A DNA stretch of 64,000 nucleotides from Sphingopyxis italica (GTDB taxonomy: Bacteria > Pseudomonadota > Alphaproteobacteria > Sphingomonadales > Sphingomonadaceae), in contig NZ_JAATIT010000002.1 in NCBI RefSeq assembly GCF_011926545.1, positions 310,001-374,000 on the forward strand, read 5' to 3'. Below are positions 8,177-16,213 of the stretch, one piece after another. The translations under genes were made by a program, and so were the position numbers. The notes beneath the pieces are model-generated. The model saw only the letters and a program-made list of their open reading frames with translations, had not been told where the DNA came from and did not search any database. The first letter of the stretch is position 1. The number at the start of each line of letters is the position of its first letter.

Positions 8177-8202
8177 TCTTCCCGACCGAAAGGATTTCCC
8201 TC

Positions 8203-9453
8203 ATGGCCGAAGCCTATATCATCGACGCCGTTCGTACCCCTCGCGGAGTGGGCAAGCCCGGCAAGGGCGCGCTCTCGCACCTCCACCCCCAGCACCTCGC
8301 CGCGACCGTGCTCGCCGCAATCCGCGACCGCAATAACCTCGACACCGCGACCGTCGACGACATCGTCTGGTCGACCTCGTCGCAGAACGGCAAGCAGGGC
8401 GGCGACCTCGGCCGCATGGCGGCGCTGTCGGCGGGCTATGACACCAAAGCCTCGGGCACCACTCTCGACCGCTTCTGTGGCGGCGGCATCAGCTCGGTCA
8501 ACTTCGCTGCCGCGAGCGTGATGAGCGGCATGGAAGATTGCGTCATCGCCGGCGGCACCGAGATGATGAGCTATACGACCGCCCATGCCGCCGAACAGGC
8601 GAACGCCGGGCTGCCGCCGCGCCTGATGGGGTCGGGCCACGAGGCGCTCGACGAACTCCACCCGCAATCGCATCAGGGTGTGTGCGGTGACGCGATCGCG
8701 ACGATCGAAGGGATCAGCCGCGAAGCACTCGACGCGCTCGCGCTCGTCAGCCAGCAGCGCGCCGATCGCGCGATCAAGGAAGGCCGCTTCGCCAAATCGG
8801 TGGTACCCGTCCTGAACACCGACGGCAGCGTCGCGCTCGACCATGAGGAATTTCCGCGGCCCGAAACGACCGCCGAGGGCCTTGCCTCGTTGAAGCCTGC
8901 TTTCACCGGCCTTGCCGATTTCGACCTCGGCGGCGGCTTCACCTTCCGCAAGCAGGTCAACCGCCGGTATCCCGACGTCGAAATCCAGCATTTCCACCAC
9001 GCGGGCAATTCGTCGGGTGTCGTCGACGGCGCCGCGGCGCTGCTGCTGACGTCGAAGGACTATGCCGACAAACACGGCCTCAAGCCCCGAGCGCGCGTCG
9101 TCGCCTATGCCAATATCGGCGACGATCCGACGCTGATGCTCAACGCGCCGGTTCCGGCGGCGAAGAAGGTGCTCGAAAAAGCCGGGCTCACGAAGGAAGA
9201 CATCGACGTCTGGGAAATCAACGAGGCTTTCTCGGTCGTTGCAGAGAAGTTCATCCGCGATCTCGATCTCGACCGTGAGAAGGTGAATATCAACGGCGGC
9301 GCGATGGCGCTCGGCCATCCGATCGGTGCGACGGGGTCGATCCTGATCGGGACCGCGCTCGACGAGCTCGAACGTTCGGGCGGCCGCTATGGCCTCGTCA
9401 CCATGTGCGCCGCCGGCGGCATGGCGCCCGCGATCATCATCGAACGTATCTGA
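8203..9453 (+). CDS. Acetyl-CoA acetyltransferase (thiolase family)
   Basis: A 416-residue thiolase that would release acetyl- or propionyl-CoA from a 3-oxoacyl-CoA. The acylated Cys is residue 92 in LDRFCGGGISS. The C-terminal active-site motifs NEAFSVV, GGAMALGHPIGATG (His) and TMCAAGG (second Cys) are all intact. It differs from PhaA-type biosynthetic thiolases in the loop FHHAGNSSGVVDGAAAL, where His precedes AGN. It lies 26 bp after the SDR gene and 17 bp before the racemase, in the same direction. The whole set looks like one degradative operon from 5086 to 10601. Confidence 0.9.
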   Translation: MAEAYIIDAVRTPRGVGKPGKGALSHLHPQHLAATVLAAIRDRNNLDTATVDDIVWSTSSQNGKQGGDLGRMAALSAGYDTKASGTTLDRFCGGGISSVNFAAASVMSGMEDCVIAGGTEMMSYTTAHAAEQANAGLPPRLMGSGHEALDELHPQSHQGVCGDAIATIEGISREALDALALVSQQRADRAIKEGRFAKSVVPVLNTDGSVALDHEEFPRPETTAEGLASLKPAFTGLADFDLGGGFTFRKQVNRRYPDVEIQHFHHAGNSSGVVDGAAALLLTSKDYADKHGLKPRARVVAYANIGDDPTLMLNAPVPAAKKVLEKAGLTKEDIDVWEINEAFSVVAEKFIRDLDLDREKVNINGGAMALGHPIGATGSILIGTALDELERSGGRYGLVTMCAAGGMAPAIIIERI

Positions 9454-9470
9454 GGGACAGGGAGAGCATC

Positions 9471-10601
9471 ATGGCCGGGCCGCTGAAGGGTATCAGGATC
9501 ATCGAATTTGCCGGCATTGGTCCCGGTCCCTTCTGCGGCATGATGCTTGCCGACCATGGCGCCGAGGTGATCCGCATCGATCGCCCCGGCGGCTTCATGG
9601 ACCCGCGCGATCCGCTGAGCCGCAACCGGACGTCGATCGCGCTCGACATGAAGAACCCGGATGCCGTGCAGATCGCGCGCGAGCTGTGCAAAAGCGCCGA
9701 AGGGATCATCGAGGGCTATCGCCCCGGCGTGATGGAGCGGCTCGGGCTCGGCCCCGAGGTGCTGCTCGCCGACAATCCGAAGCTCGTCTACGGCCGCATG
9801 ACCGGCTGGGGGCAGTTCGGCCCCTATGCCCAGGCTGCGGGGCACGACATCAACTATATCTCGCTCTCGGGCGTCCTTCACGGCATCGGGCGCGCGGGCG
9901 AGAAGCCGGTGCCGCCGGTCAATTATGTCGGCGACTTCGGCGGCGGCGGCATGATGCTGGCCTTCGGCATGTCGAGCGCGCTCGTCCACGCCGCGCGCAC
10001 CGGTGAGGGTCAGGTGATCGACTGTGCGATGACCGACGGTTCGGCGCTGCTCGCGGGCATGACCTGGGGCTTCCACGCCGCTGGGCGGCTCAAGGATGAA
10101 GCCGGCGTCAACATGCTCGACGGGGCAGCGCATTTTTACGACAGTTATGTGTGTTCCGACGGCAAGTTCATCTCGATCGGCTCGATCGAACCGCAATTCT
10201 ATGCGTTGCTCCGCGAAAAGACGGGTCTCATCGATGATCCCGATTTCGATGCGCAGATGGACCCGTCGAAATGGGCGCCGCTCAAGGAGAAACTGACTGC
10301 GCTGTTCAAGACCAAGACACGCGACGAATGGTGCGCGATCATGGAAATGACCGACGTCTGCTTCGCGCCGATCCTGTCGCTGAGCGAAGCGCCGCAGCAT
10401 CCGCACAATGTCGAACGCGAAACCTTCCTGACGGTCAGCGGGGCGGTGCAGCCCGCGCCCGCGCCGCGCTATTCTGTGACGGTCAACGACACGCCGAGCC
10501 CGGCCCCGGCGGTCGGTGCCGATGGCGATGCTGTGCTAGCGAATCTGGGTTATGACGCTGACAAGATTGCCGCGCTCCGCGAAGGCGGCGCGGTGCGCTG
10601 A
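9471..10601 (+). CDS. Alpha-methylacyl-CoA racemase (class III CoA-transferase family)
   Basis: A 376-residue CaiB/BaiF-fold protein. The residues used by mycobacterial methylacyl-CoA racemase are in matching positions: His125 (AGHDINY), Asp155 (YVGDFGGGG) and Glu240 (GSIEPQFY), against 126, 156 and 241 in MCR. This argues for a racemase that interconverts (2R)- and (2S)-2-methylacyl-CoA rather than a CoA-transferase, which would carry a catalytic Asp in another context. AGGGAGA precedes the ATG. Dehydrogenases accept only the 2S form, so the enzyme fits a pathway for methyl-branched chains such as isoprenoid or sterol side chains. Confidence 0.88.
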   Translation: MAGPLKGIRIIEFAGIGPGPFCGMMLADHGAEVIRIDRPGGFMDPRDPLSRNRTSIALDMKNPDAVQIARELCKSAEGIIEGYRPGVMERLGLGPEVLLADNPKLVYGRMTGWGQFGPYAQAAGHDINYISLSGVLHGIGRAGEKPVPPVNYVGDFGGGGMMLAFGMSSALVHAARTGEGQVIDCAMTDGSALLAGMTWGFHAAGRLKDEAGVNMLDGAAHFYDSYVCSDGKFISIGSIEPQFYALLREKTGLIDDPDFDAQMDPSKWAPLKEKLTALFKTKTRDEWCAIMEMTDVCFAPILSLSEAPQHPHNVERETFLTVSGAVQPAPAPRYSVTVNDTPSPAPAVGADGDAVLANLGYDADKIAALREGGAVR

Positions 10602-10605
10602 CGGC

Positions 10606-11307
10606 TCAGGCGCCGCGCGCGGCCATCGCTTCCCAAAGGCCGCGTCCGCCAAAACCGCCGACCTGACGGCCGAGAATTTGAGCCCAATGAGCGTCGTTCC
10701 CTTGGGCGCTGCGCCAGCGCATCAGCGGGATCGTCACGCGGTGGAGGTCATATTCCCCGGTAAAACCGATCGCGCCATGCACCTGGTGCGCGATGGCGGT
10801 GACGACGCCGACCGCACGGTTGGCGCGGAGTTTCGCCGCCGCAATTTCAAAGTCGGCTGCCAACGGGTCGCGGCCCACGGCATCCAGCCGCGCAGCCAGC
10901 GCCGCCGCCGCGGCATCGACCGCACGCACTTCGCACGCCATGACCGCGAGCGATTGCTGCACGGCCTGGAATTTGCCGAGCGGCCGTCCGAACTGCTGAC
11001 GGGTATTCACATGGTCAATCGACAGCGCGAACGCCTGCGCCATTGCGCCCGCCATCAGGCTGACGGTTGCTGCAGCAAGAAGTGCCTCGTTCACGATGAA
11101 CTCGGCGACCGGTAGCTCGGGCACGGCCACTCCAGCGATTTGCAGCACGGCGTCGACGTCGCCCCAGTCGCCGCCAAAACCGCCCTGATCTTCCGAGACC
11201 AGCAAGAGATCGAAGCCCGCCTCCTCGATTGGCGTCATCCCTGTTGCCGACGCTTCGGCAAACACCGCGCGCGCGGTATCGCAAAGCATATCACGCGCCT
11301 CGCTCAT
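10606..11307 (-). CDS. Shortened acyl-CoA dehydrogenase-like protein lacking the beta domain
   Basis: Only 233 residues long, against about 380 for the family. The N-terminal 70 residues resemble the first helical domain (LLVSEDQGGFGGDWGD), and the rest is the C-terminal helical domain with NTRQQFGRPLGKFQAVQ and HQVHGAIGFTGEYDLHR. The middle beta-barrel that holds the flavin ring is missing, and there is no catalytic Glu. The reading frame is continuous, so this is an internal loss rather than a frameshift. It overlaps the stop of the upstream dehydrogenase by ATGA and probably serves as its structural partner, providing part of the FAD site. It converges on the racemase gene with a 4-bp gap. 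Confidence 0.8.
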   Translation of the reverse strand: MSEARDMLCDTARAVFAEASATGMTPIEEAGFDLLLVSEDQGGFGGDWGDVDAVLQIAGVAVPELPVAEFIVNEALLAAATVSLMAGAMAQAFALSIDHVNTRQQFGRPLGKFQAVQQSLAVMACEVRAVDAAAAALAARLDAVGRDPLAADFEIAAAKLRANRAVGVVTAIAHQVHGAIGFTGEYDLHRVTIPLMRWRSAQGNDAHWAQILGRQVGGFGGRGLWEAMAARGA

Positions 11308-12461
11308 CGGAGGCCCAATCCGCGCGCGATGATCCCGCGGATCACTTCGCGCGTCCCACCACGCAATGAGAAGCTGGGTGACGCGATGAGCAGCGCGCGG
11401 AGCAGTTTGGCGAGATCGGTGTCACCGTCCCAGGCGCAATCGACGATGGCCTGCACGCGGCGCGGCATATCCTGTTCGAAGGCATTGCCGAGTTCCTTCA
11501 CCACCGACGCCTCGACCATCGGATCCTCGCCCGCCGCGAGCTTGGCCGCGGTCGACATCGACAGCTGGCGCAGCGTCCACATCTCGGCGGTGAGCTCGCC
11601 GATCAGACCCGCGACCGCCGGATCGGGATCGGGGCCCGCCGCATCGACCAGCGCGGCCAGCAGCGCATGGCTCGACAGATAACGTTCCGGCCCCGAGCGT
11701 TCGAGGCCGAGTTCGGCGGTGACCTGTTTCCATCCCTGCCCGCGCGTCCCGACCAGCGCGCCGTGCGGCACGAGGACATCGTCGAAGAAGACTTCGTTGA
11801 AGTCGTGATGCCCCGCCATGTCGATGATCGGGCGAATCGTGATGCCGGGCGTATCGAGGTCGATCAACAGCTGGCTGAGCCCGGCATTACGCTCGCTACC
11901 TTCCTCGGTGCGGACGAGCGCGAGCATGATGTGGGAGAAATGCGCGCCGGTGGTCCAGATTTTCTGGCCGTTGATGCGCCAGCCTTCTGTCGTCTCGCGA
12001 GCGATGGTCCGCACGGCGGCAAGGTCGGATCCGGCGCCCGGCTCGGACAGGCCGATGCAGGCATAAAGCTCGCCCTTCGCGATTCCGGGCAGGTAACGCT
12101 CGCGTTGTTCCTCGCTGCCGTAGCGCAGGATCAGCGGACCGGTTTGACGGTCGGCGATCCAGTGTGCGCCGACGGGCGCTCCCGCCGCCAGCAATTCCTC
12201 GATCACGACATAGCGTTCGAGCGGATGGTGGTCGCCGCCGCCATATTGCGCCGGCAATGTCATTCCCACATAGCCTGCGGCACCGAGCGCGCGGCTGAAA
12301 TCCGGATCGAAACTCGCCCAGCAATTGGCCCGCGCGACCACATCATCCTGCGGCTGATTCATCGCAAGCCAGCCCCGCAAATCGGTGCGCAGTGCGGCAA
12401 CGTCACCGGGCGGATCGAAAGGATAGAGCGCAAAGCCTTGCATGTCGCACCAGCCATGCAA
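11304..12461 (-). CDS. Acyl-CoA dehydrogenase, probable catalytic subunit of a second pair
   Basis: A 385-residue dehydrogenase with all three domains: MTLPAQYGGGDHHPLERYV, then IGLSEPGAGSDLAAVRT (flavin loop), WRINGQKIWTTGAHFSH and NEVFFDDVLVPHGALVG. LGLERSGPER places Glu254 at the helix position used as base in isovaleryl-CoA dehydrogenase-like enzymes. It is followed, with ATGA overlap, by the 233-residue homologue lacking this residue. Start choice is uncertain: the ATG at 12461 has only AAAGC upstream, and an in-frame ATG at 12443 would leave more room for the promoter shared with the divergent enoyl-CoA hydratase, which starts 33 bp away. Confidence 0.86.
   Translation of the reverse strand: MHGWCDMQGFALYPFDPPGDVAALRTDLRGWLAMNQPQDDVVARANCWASFDPDFSRALGAAGYVGMTLPAQYGGGDHHPLERYVVIEELLAAGAPVGAHWIADRQTGPLILRYGSEEQRERYLPGIAKGELYACIGLSEPGAGSDLAAVRTIARETTEGWRINGQKIWTTGAHFSHIMLALVRTEEGSERNAGLSQLLIDLDTPGITIRPIIDMAGHHDFNEVFFDDVLVPHGALVGTRGQGWKQVTAELGLERSGPERYLSSHALLAALVDAAGPDPDPAVAGLIGELTAEMWTLRQLSMSTAAKLAAGEDPMVEASVVKELGNAFEQDMPRRVQAIVDCAWDGDTDLAKLLRALLIASPSFSLRGGTREVIRGIIARGLGLR
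12438..12461. promoter_or_regulatory. Inverted repeat in a divergent start region
   Basis: TTGCATG (12438-12444) and CATGCAA (12455-12461) form a perfect 7-bp inverted repeat around 10 bp. It lies at the start of the dehydrogenase gene and 33 bp before the divergent hydratase gene. It could be an operator, but both arms contain candidate ATG codons of the dehydrogenase, so coincidence is possible. Confidence 0.3.
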
Positions 12462-12494
12462 TAGCTTTGGTTAGTCAGCAAAGGATAATTGAAG

Positions 12495-13298
12495 ATGGGC
12501 GAATTTCTGAGTGTCGAGCGGCGGGGCAAGATCGCGATCCTGACGATGATCAAGCCCGAAAGCATGAATGCGATCGGCACCCACGAAGACTGCCAGGACA
12601 TCATCGACACGCTGCGCACCCTTGGCGACGACCGGGGCGTCAGCGCGATCATCCTGACCGGCAGCGGCAAGGCGTTCAGCGCCGGCGGGAACCTGAAAGG
12701 GATGCAAGACCGCACCGGCATCGGCGTGCTCGATCAGCCCGATTCCACCCGCGCCAATTACCGCAAGGGCGTGCAGGCGGTGATCCGCGCGCTGATGGAC
12801 TGCGAGGTTCCGATGATCGCCGCGGTCAACGGCCACGCGATCGGCCTTGGCGCCGACCTTGCCTGCACCTGCGATATTCGCATCGCGGCCGAGAGCGCGA
12901 AATTCGCGTGCAGCTTTATCAAGGTCGGGATCGTCCCGGGCGACGGCGGCGCCTGGCTGCTCCAGAAGATACTCGGCTATCCGCGCGCCGCCGAACTGTT
13001 TCTTACCGGGGACCGCTTTGACGCCGCGCAGGCAAAGGAATATGGTCTGGTCACGGACGTCGTGCCCGATGCGGAACTGCTCGACCGCGCGATCGCCATC
13101 GCCGAGCGGATCGTCTGCAACCCGCCCCGCGCGCTGCGTCTGACGAAACGTCTGCTGCGCGAAGCGCAGCACAGCCGGATGAGCGATATTTTGGAACTCA
13201 GTGCAGCCTATCAGGCGATCGTCCACGAAACCGCGGATAACCGCGAGGCGATCAATGCCTTCGTCGAAAAGCGTCCCCCTATGTTTACAGGAGAATGA
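12495..13298 (+). CDS. Enoyl-CoA hydratase/isomerase family protein
   Basis: A 267-residue crotonase-fold protein. The oxyanion-hole motifs are present (GSGKAFSAGGNLKGM and VNGHAIGLGADLAC). The two Glu residues of classical hydratase are not: Asp121 replaces the first, and the PEIxLG position of the second reads SFIKVG. Asp150 in IVPGDGGAWLLQ instead recalls isomerases such as PaaG, whose catalytic Asp lies in the matching loop. It may therefore be a double-bond isomerase or an atypical hydratase. The ATG at 12495 follows AAGGA. The stop lies just before the start of the phosphatase gene. Confidence 0.85.
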   Translation: MGEFLSVERRGKIAILTMIKPESMNAIGTHEDCQDIIDTLRTLGDDRGVSAIILTGSGKAFSAGGNLKGMQDRTGIGVLDQPDSTRANYRKGVQAVIRALMDCEVPMIAAVNGHAIGLGADLACTCDIRIAAESAKFACSFIKVGIVPGDGGAWLLQKILGYPRAAELFLTGDRFDAAQAKEYGLVTDVVPDAELLDRAIAIAERIVCNPPRALRLTKRLLREAQHSRMSDILELSAAYQAIVHETADNREAINAFVEKRPPMFTGE

Positions 13299-13300
13299 CC

Positions 13301-14080
13301 ATGCTCGCCGAGCGTGTCCTGCCGCTGTCCGGCATCCACAATTTTCGCGACTATGGCGGCTATGCCGTCGAGGGCGGCGGGCGGTTGCGCGGTGGAACGC
13401 TGTGGCGCTCGGCGCACCATGAGGCGGCGACCGACGAGGATTTGACCGCGCTCGACGCGCTGGGGCTCGAGACGGTCGTCGATCTGCGCGGCGATGACGA
13501 GCGCGAGATGCACCCGTGCCGGCGGTCGGATAATTTCGCGGCGCGCGTGCTGTTCGCGGGCGGGGTGACGGCGGGGCTCGCGCCGCATTTGCAGGCGGCG
13601 GGCGGGACGATCGATGTCGAGACGGCGCGCGAACGGATGATCGACACCTATGCCGGCATGCCCTATCGCCCCGCGCTTGTCGCGACGTTGCGGCTCTATC
13701 TGGCGGCGCTCGCCGAATATGATGCGCCGAGCCTCGTCCACTGCGTTGCCGGCAAGGATCGCACGGGGTTCGCCGTCGCGATCGTCCACCGGTTGCTTGG
13801 CGTCCACGAAGACGATCTGATGCACGATTATCTTCTCACCAACACCGCGGGCAAGATCGAGGAACGCATCGCGCAGGGCGCCGCGCATATCCGATCGCGC
13901 TACGGTGCCGAAATCCACGACGATGCGATCCGCGCGCTGATGTCGGTCAATCCCGCCTATCTCGACGCCGCGTTGGCCACGGTGCGCCGCGATCATGGCG
14001 ATATCGCGACCTATGCCGAGGGGGTGCTGAACTTCACCCCCGAGATGCGCGAGGCGCTGCTCGACCGGCTGGTGGTCTAG
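13301..14080 (+). CDS. Tyrosine-protein phosphatase (bacterial PTP, IphP-like)
   Basis: A 259-residue cytoplasmic phosphatase. HCVAGKDRTG carries the CX5R loop, with Cys148 as nucleophile and Arg154 binding phosphate. GIHNFRDYGGY near the N-terminus and YRPALVATLRLYLAAL are shared with the Y_phosphatase3 family, whose members dephosphorylate phosphotyrosine or phosphoinositides. I use the ATG at 13301 because AGGAG lies 7 nt upstream; an ATG at 13295 overlaps the hydratase stop but is too close to that site. Co-transcription with the hydratase looks likely. Why a phosphatase travels with acyl-CoA genes is not clear. Confidence 0.86.
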   Translation: MLAERVLPLSGIHNFRDYGGYAVEGGGRLRGGTLWRSAHHEAATDEDLTALDALGLETVVDLRGDDEREMHPCRRSDNFAARVLFAGGVTAGLAPHLQAAGGTIDVETARERMIDTYAGMPYRPALVATLRLYLAALAEYDAPSLVHCVAGKDRTGFAVAIVHRLLGVHEDDLMHDYLLTNTAGKIEERIAQGAAHIRSRYGAEIHDDAIRALMSVNPAYLDAALATVRRDHGDIATYAEGVLNFTPEMREALLDRLVV

Positions 14081-14084
14081 GGGC

Positions 14085-15419
14085 CTATTCGCCCCGCACC
14101 AGCACTCCGCCCTTCACCACCGCATCGACGCTTTCGAGTTGGCGCACGTCGGTCAGCGGATCGCCGTCGACCGCGACGATGTCGGCATAGCGGCCGACCG
14201 CGATCGCGCCGACGTCCTTTTCGCGCCCGAGCGCCTCGGCGGCGGTTTTCGTCGCGGCCTGGATCGCCTGCATCGGGGTCATCCCATATTCGACCATGAC
14301 GCGGAACTGCTTGCCGACGTCGCCGTGCGGCATCACGCCGGCGTCCGAACCGAACACCATGCGCACGCCCGCCTTCACCGCCTTGCGGAAATTGTCGCGC
14401 TGAATCTGCGCGATTTCGCGATCCTTGCGGAGATTATCCTCGAGCACGCCGTTCTTCGCGCCTTCGGCCTGCGTATATTCGGTGTTGTAGATATCCATCG
14501 AGAACCACACGGGACGCTTGCGCGCGAGCGCCATGCGGATGCCCTCGTCGTCGACGAGGCTGACATGCTCGATCGTATCGATGCCCGCCGCGATCGCAGC
14601 GCGGATGCCCTCGGCACCATGCGCGTGCGCGGCGACGCGAAGGCCCCATTGATGCGCTTCGTCGGCGATCGCGGCGAGTTCCTTCTCCGACACCTGCAAC
14701 TGGCCCGGTTCGGTGTTGCGCGAAAAGACGCCGCCGGTCGCGCACACCTTGATTACCTCGGCGCCATATTTGCGCTGGCGGCGGACCTGATAGCGCAGCT
14801 CGTCGGGCGTGTCGCCGATGCCCTCTTCCTTGCCGTCCTTCTTCTCCAGGCTCGGCGGCAGGTAAGTGCTGTCGCAATGCCCGCCGGTCGCGCCCAGCGC
14901 ATAGCCCGCGGGGACGATGCGCGGCCCGGTCGCATAGCCGGCGTCGATCGCCTGCTTGAGCCCGATGTCGTTGCGGTCGCTTGAGCCGACGTTGCGCACC
15001 GTGGTGAAGCCCGCGCCGAGCATGTCGTTGGCATTCTTGACGGCGGTCATGCCCCAGAAGCTGTCGGTGAATTCGAGTCCGCGATAGCCGCCGATGTCGG
15101 CGGGACCGTCGAGGTGGACGTGCATGTCGATGAGGCCCGGAAGCAGCGTCTTATCGCCAAGGTCGATATGCTTGACATTCGATCCCCAACGCACCGTGCG
15201 CGCATCGGCGATGTTCGTGATGCGGCCGTCGGCACCGACGAAGATCGCGGGAAACTCGACCGCCTTGCCGGTCAGCACGTCGATATAGCGCGCGGCGGTG
15301 ATGACGGTCTGGCCGGCGGCGTCCTGTGCCTGTGCCGGCATGGTCAAGGCGGCAAAGAACGCCGTCGAGCCCAAAGCGATTCCCCGCAGAAAACTCCCTA
15401 ACTTCACTCGCGATTGCAT
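14085..15419 (-). CDS. Secreted amidohydrolase (imidazolonepropionase/prolidase-like)
   Basis: A 444-residue metal-dependent hydrolase with a signal peptide (basic LRG, hydrophobic stretch, cleavage near AQAQ, residue 32). DMHVHLDG gives metal ligands His100 and His102, VIKVCATGGVFS gives the bridging Lys, and further His residues lie in VAAHAHGAEGI and TIEHVSLVD, with FGSDAGVMPHG near the end. Relatives in this group act on peptides with C-terminal or N-terminal proline, or on other cyclic amides, in the periplasm. The ATG at 15419 follows GGCGGGG; longer in-frame starts extend into the upstream gene region. It converges on the phosphatase gene. Confidence 0.85.
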   Translation of the reverse strand: MQSRVKLGSFLRGIALGSTAFFAALTMPAQAQDAAGQTVITAARYIDVLTGKAVEFPAIFVGADGRITNIADARTVRWGSNVKHIDLGDKTLLPGLIDMHVHLDGPADIGGYRGLEFTDSFWGMTAVKNANDMLGAGFTTVRNVGSSDRNDIGLKQAIDAGYATGPRIVPAGYALGATGGHCDSTYLPPSLEKKDGKEEGIGDTPDELRYQVRRQRKYGAEVIKVCATGGVFSRNTEPGQLQVSEKELAAIADEAHQWGLRVAAHAHGAEGIRAAIAAGIDTIEHVSLVDDEGIRMALARKRPVWFSMDIYNTEYTQAEGAKNGVLEDNLRKDREIAQIQRDNFRKAVKAGVRMVFGSDAGVMPHGDVGKQFRVMVEYGMTPMQAIQAATKTAAEALGREKDVGAIAVGRYADIVAVDGDPLTDVRQLESVDAVVKGGVLVRGE

Positions 15420-15492
15420 GTTTACCCCGCCCGTTGTTCTTGCCCGCAAACTAGATGGCAAACCGCCGCAAAATAGGACAGCGGAAAATGCT

Positions 15493-16134
15493 TCAGGCGG
15501 TCGCCCTGTGCTTGGCAACCCACCAAGCACCGAGCAGCGCGAACGCCGCGCCGAGCATCGTGCCCCCCGCGATGTCGCTCGCCCAATGAACGCCGAGCAT
15601 GATCCGCGAGAAGCCGTTGAGGATGATCATCGCCGCGGCGAGCGTCCAGGCGAAGGGCCGCCAGCGCGGCGGCGCGAGCCAGGCAAGGAGGAGGTAGACC
15701 GTCGCCGCGCTCGTCGCGTGGCCGCTGGGGTAGGAAAAGCTCGTCTGATGGTCGAGGTGATCGATCAGGTCGGGCCGCGCGCGGCCGAAACCGAGCTTCA
15801 GTACGCTCGACGCAAGGTTCGAGAGCAGCGACGCGCCGCCGAGCGCGACCGCGCAGCGCGGCCCGCACCAGTGCCATACGAGCCCGCACAGCAGGATGAC
15901 GATGATCCAGCGCGGGGTGCCGCCGCCGATCCAGCTGGCCCATTGCATGAATGCGACGAAGGCGGGGTCGCTTTCGTCGGCGCGGATCGCAAGGCCGTGA
16001 GAGATTTGCCAGTCGGCGGCATGCGTCCAGCCGGCACCGACTACGAAGCCGAGCAGGATGGTGGTGAGGAGGAGCGCCGCAGCAATGACAGGTAGTCGGT
16101 CGATCTTGGCTATTACATGTCCCCCCTTTGTCAT
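15493..16134 (-). CDS. PAP2-family membrane phosphatase
   Basis: A 213-residue integral membrane protein with about five hydrophobic helices. The three phosphatase motifs are KLGFGRARP, YPSGHAT and SRIMLGVHWASD, all intact. Such enzymes dephosphorylate lipid phosphates, for example undecaprenyl pyrophosphate, phosphatidate or phosphatidylglycerophosphate, at the outer face of the membrane. The only usable upstream start, ATG at 16134, lies inside the inverted repeat at 16130-16199, so this repeat now provides or replaces the start region. The codons between it and the first helix contain no other ATG, GTG or TTG. Confidence 0.85.
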   Translation of the reverse strand: MTKGGHVIAKIDRLPVIAAALLLTTILLGFVVGAGWTHAADWQISHGLAIRADESDPAFVAFMQWASWIGGGTPRWIIVILLCGLVWHWCGPRCAVALGGASLLSNLASSVLKLGFGRARPDLIDHLDHQTSFSYPSGHATSAATVYLLLAWLAPPRWRPFAWTLAAAMIILNGFSRIMLGVHWASDIAGGTMLGAAFALLGAWWVAKHRATA

Positions 16135-16199
16135 TCCCGCGAAAGCGGGAACCCAGCGAGCTGACGGTGCAACTGGGTTCCCGCTTTCGCGGGAATGAC
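16130..16199. repeat. Intergenic inverted repeat, family A, copy 1
   Basis: Two perfect 27-bp arms (16130-16156 and 16173-16199), each built on GTCATTCCCGCGAAAGCGGG then AACCCAG, separated by 16 bp. Each arm also contains a short hairpin of its own (CCCGC/GCGGG). Near copies stand at 33968-34044 and 63646-63713. It lies between the PAP2 and lpd genes and includes the PAP2 start codon. Confidence 0.92.
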
Positions 16200-16213
16200 G
16201 AAATTAGTGAAGC

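Noticed and set aside
10606-11307. 233-residue dehydrogenase as a frameshifted pseudogene
   Set aside because: The frame is open throughout, both ends are in family-like positions, and it overlaps its neighbour by ATGA.
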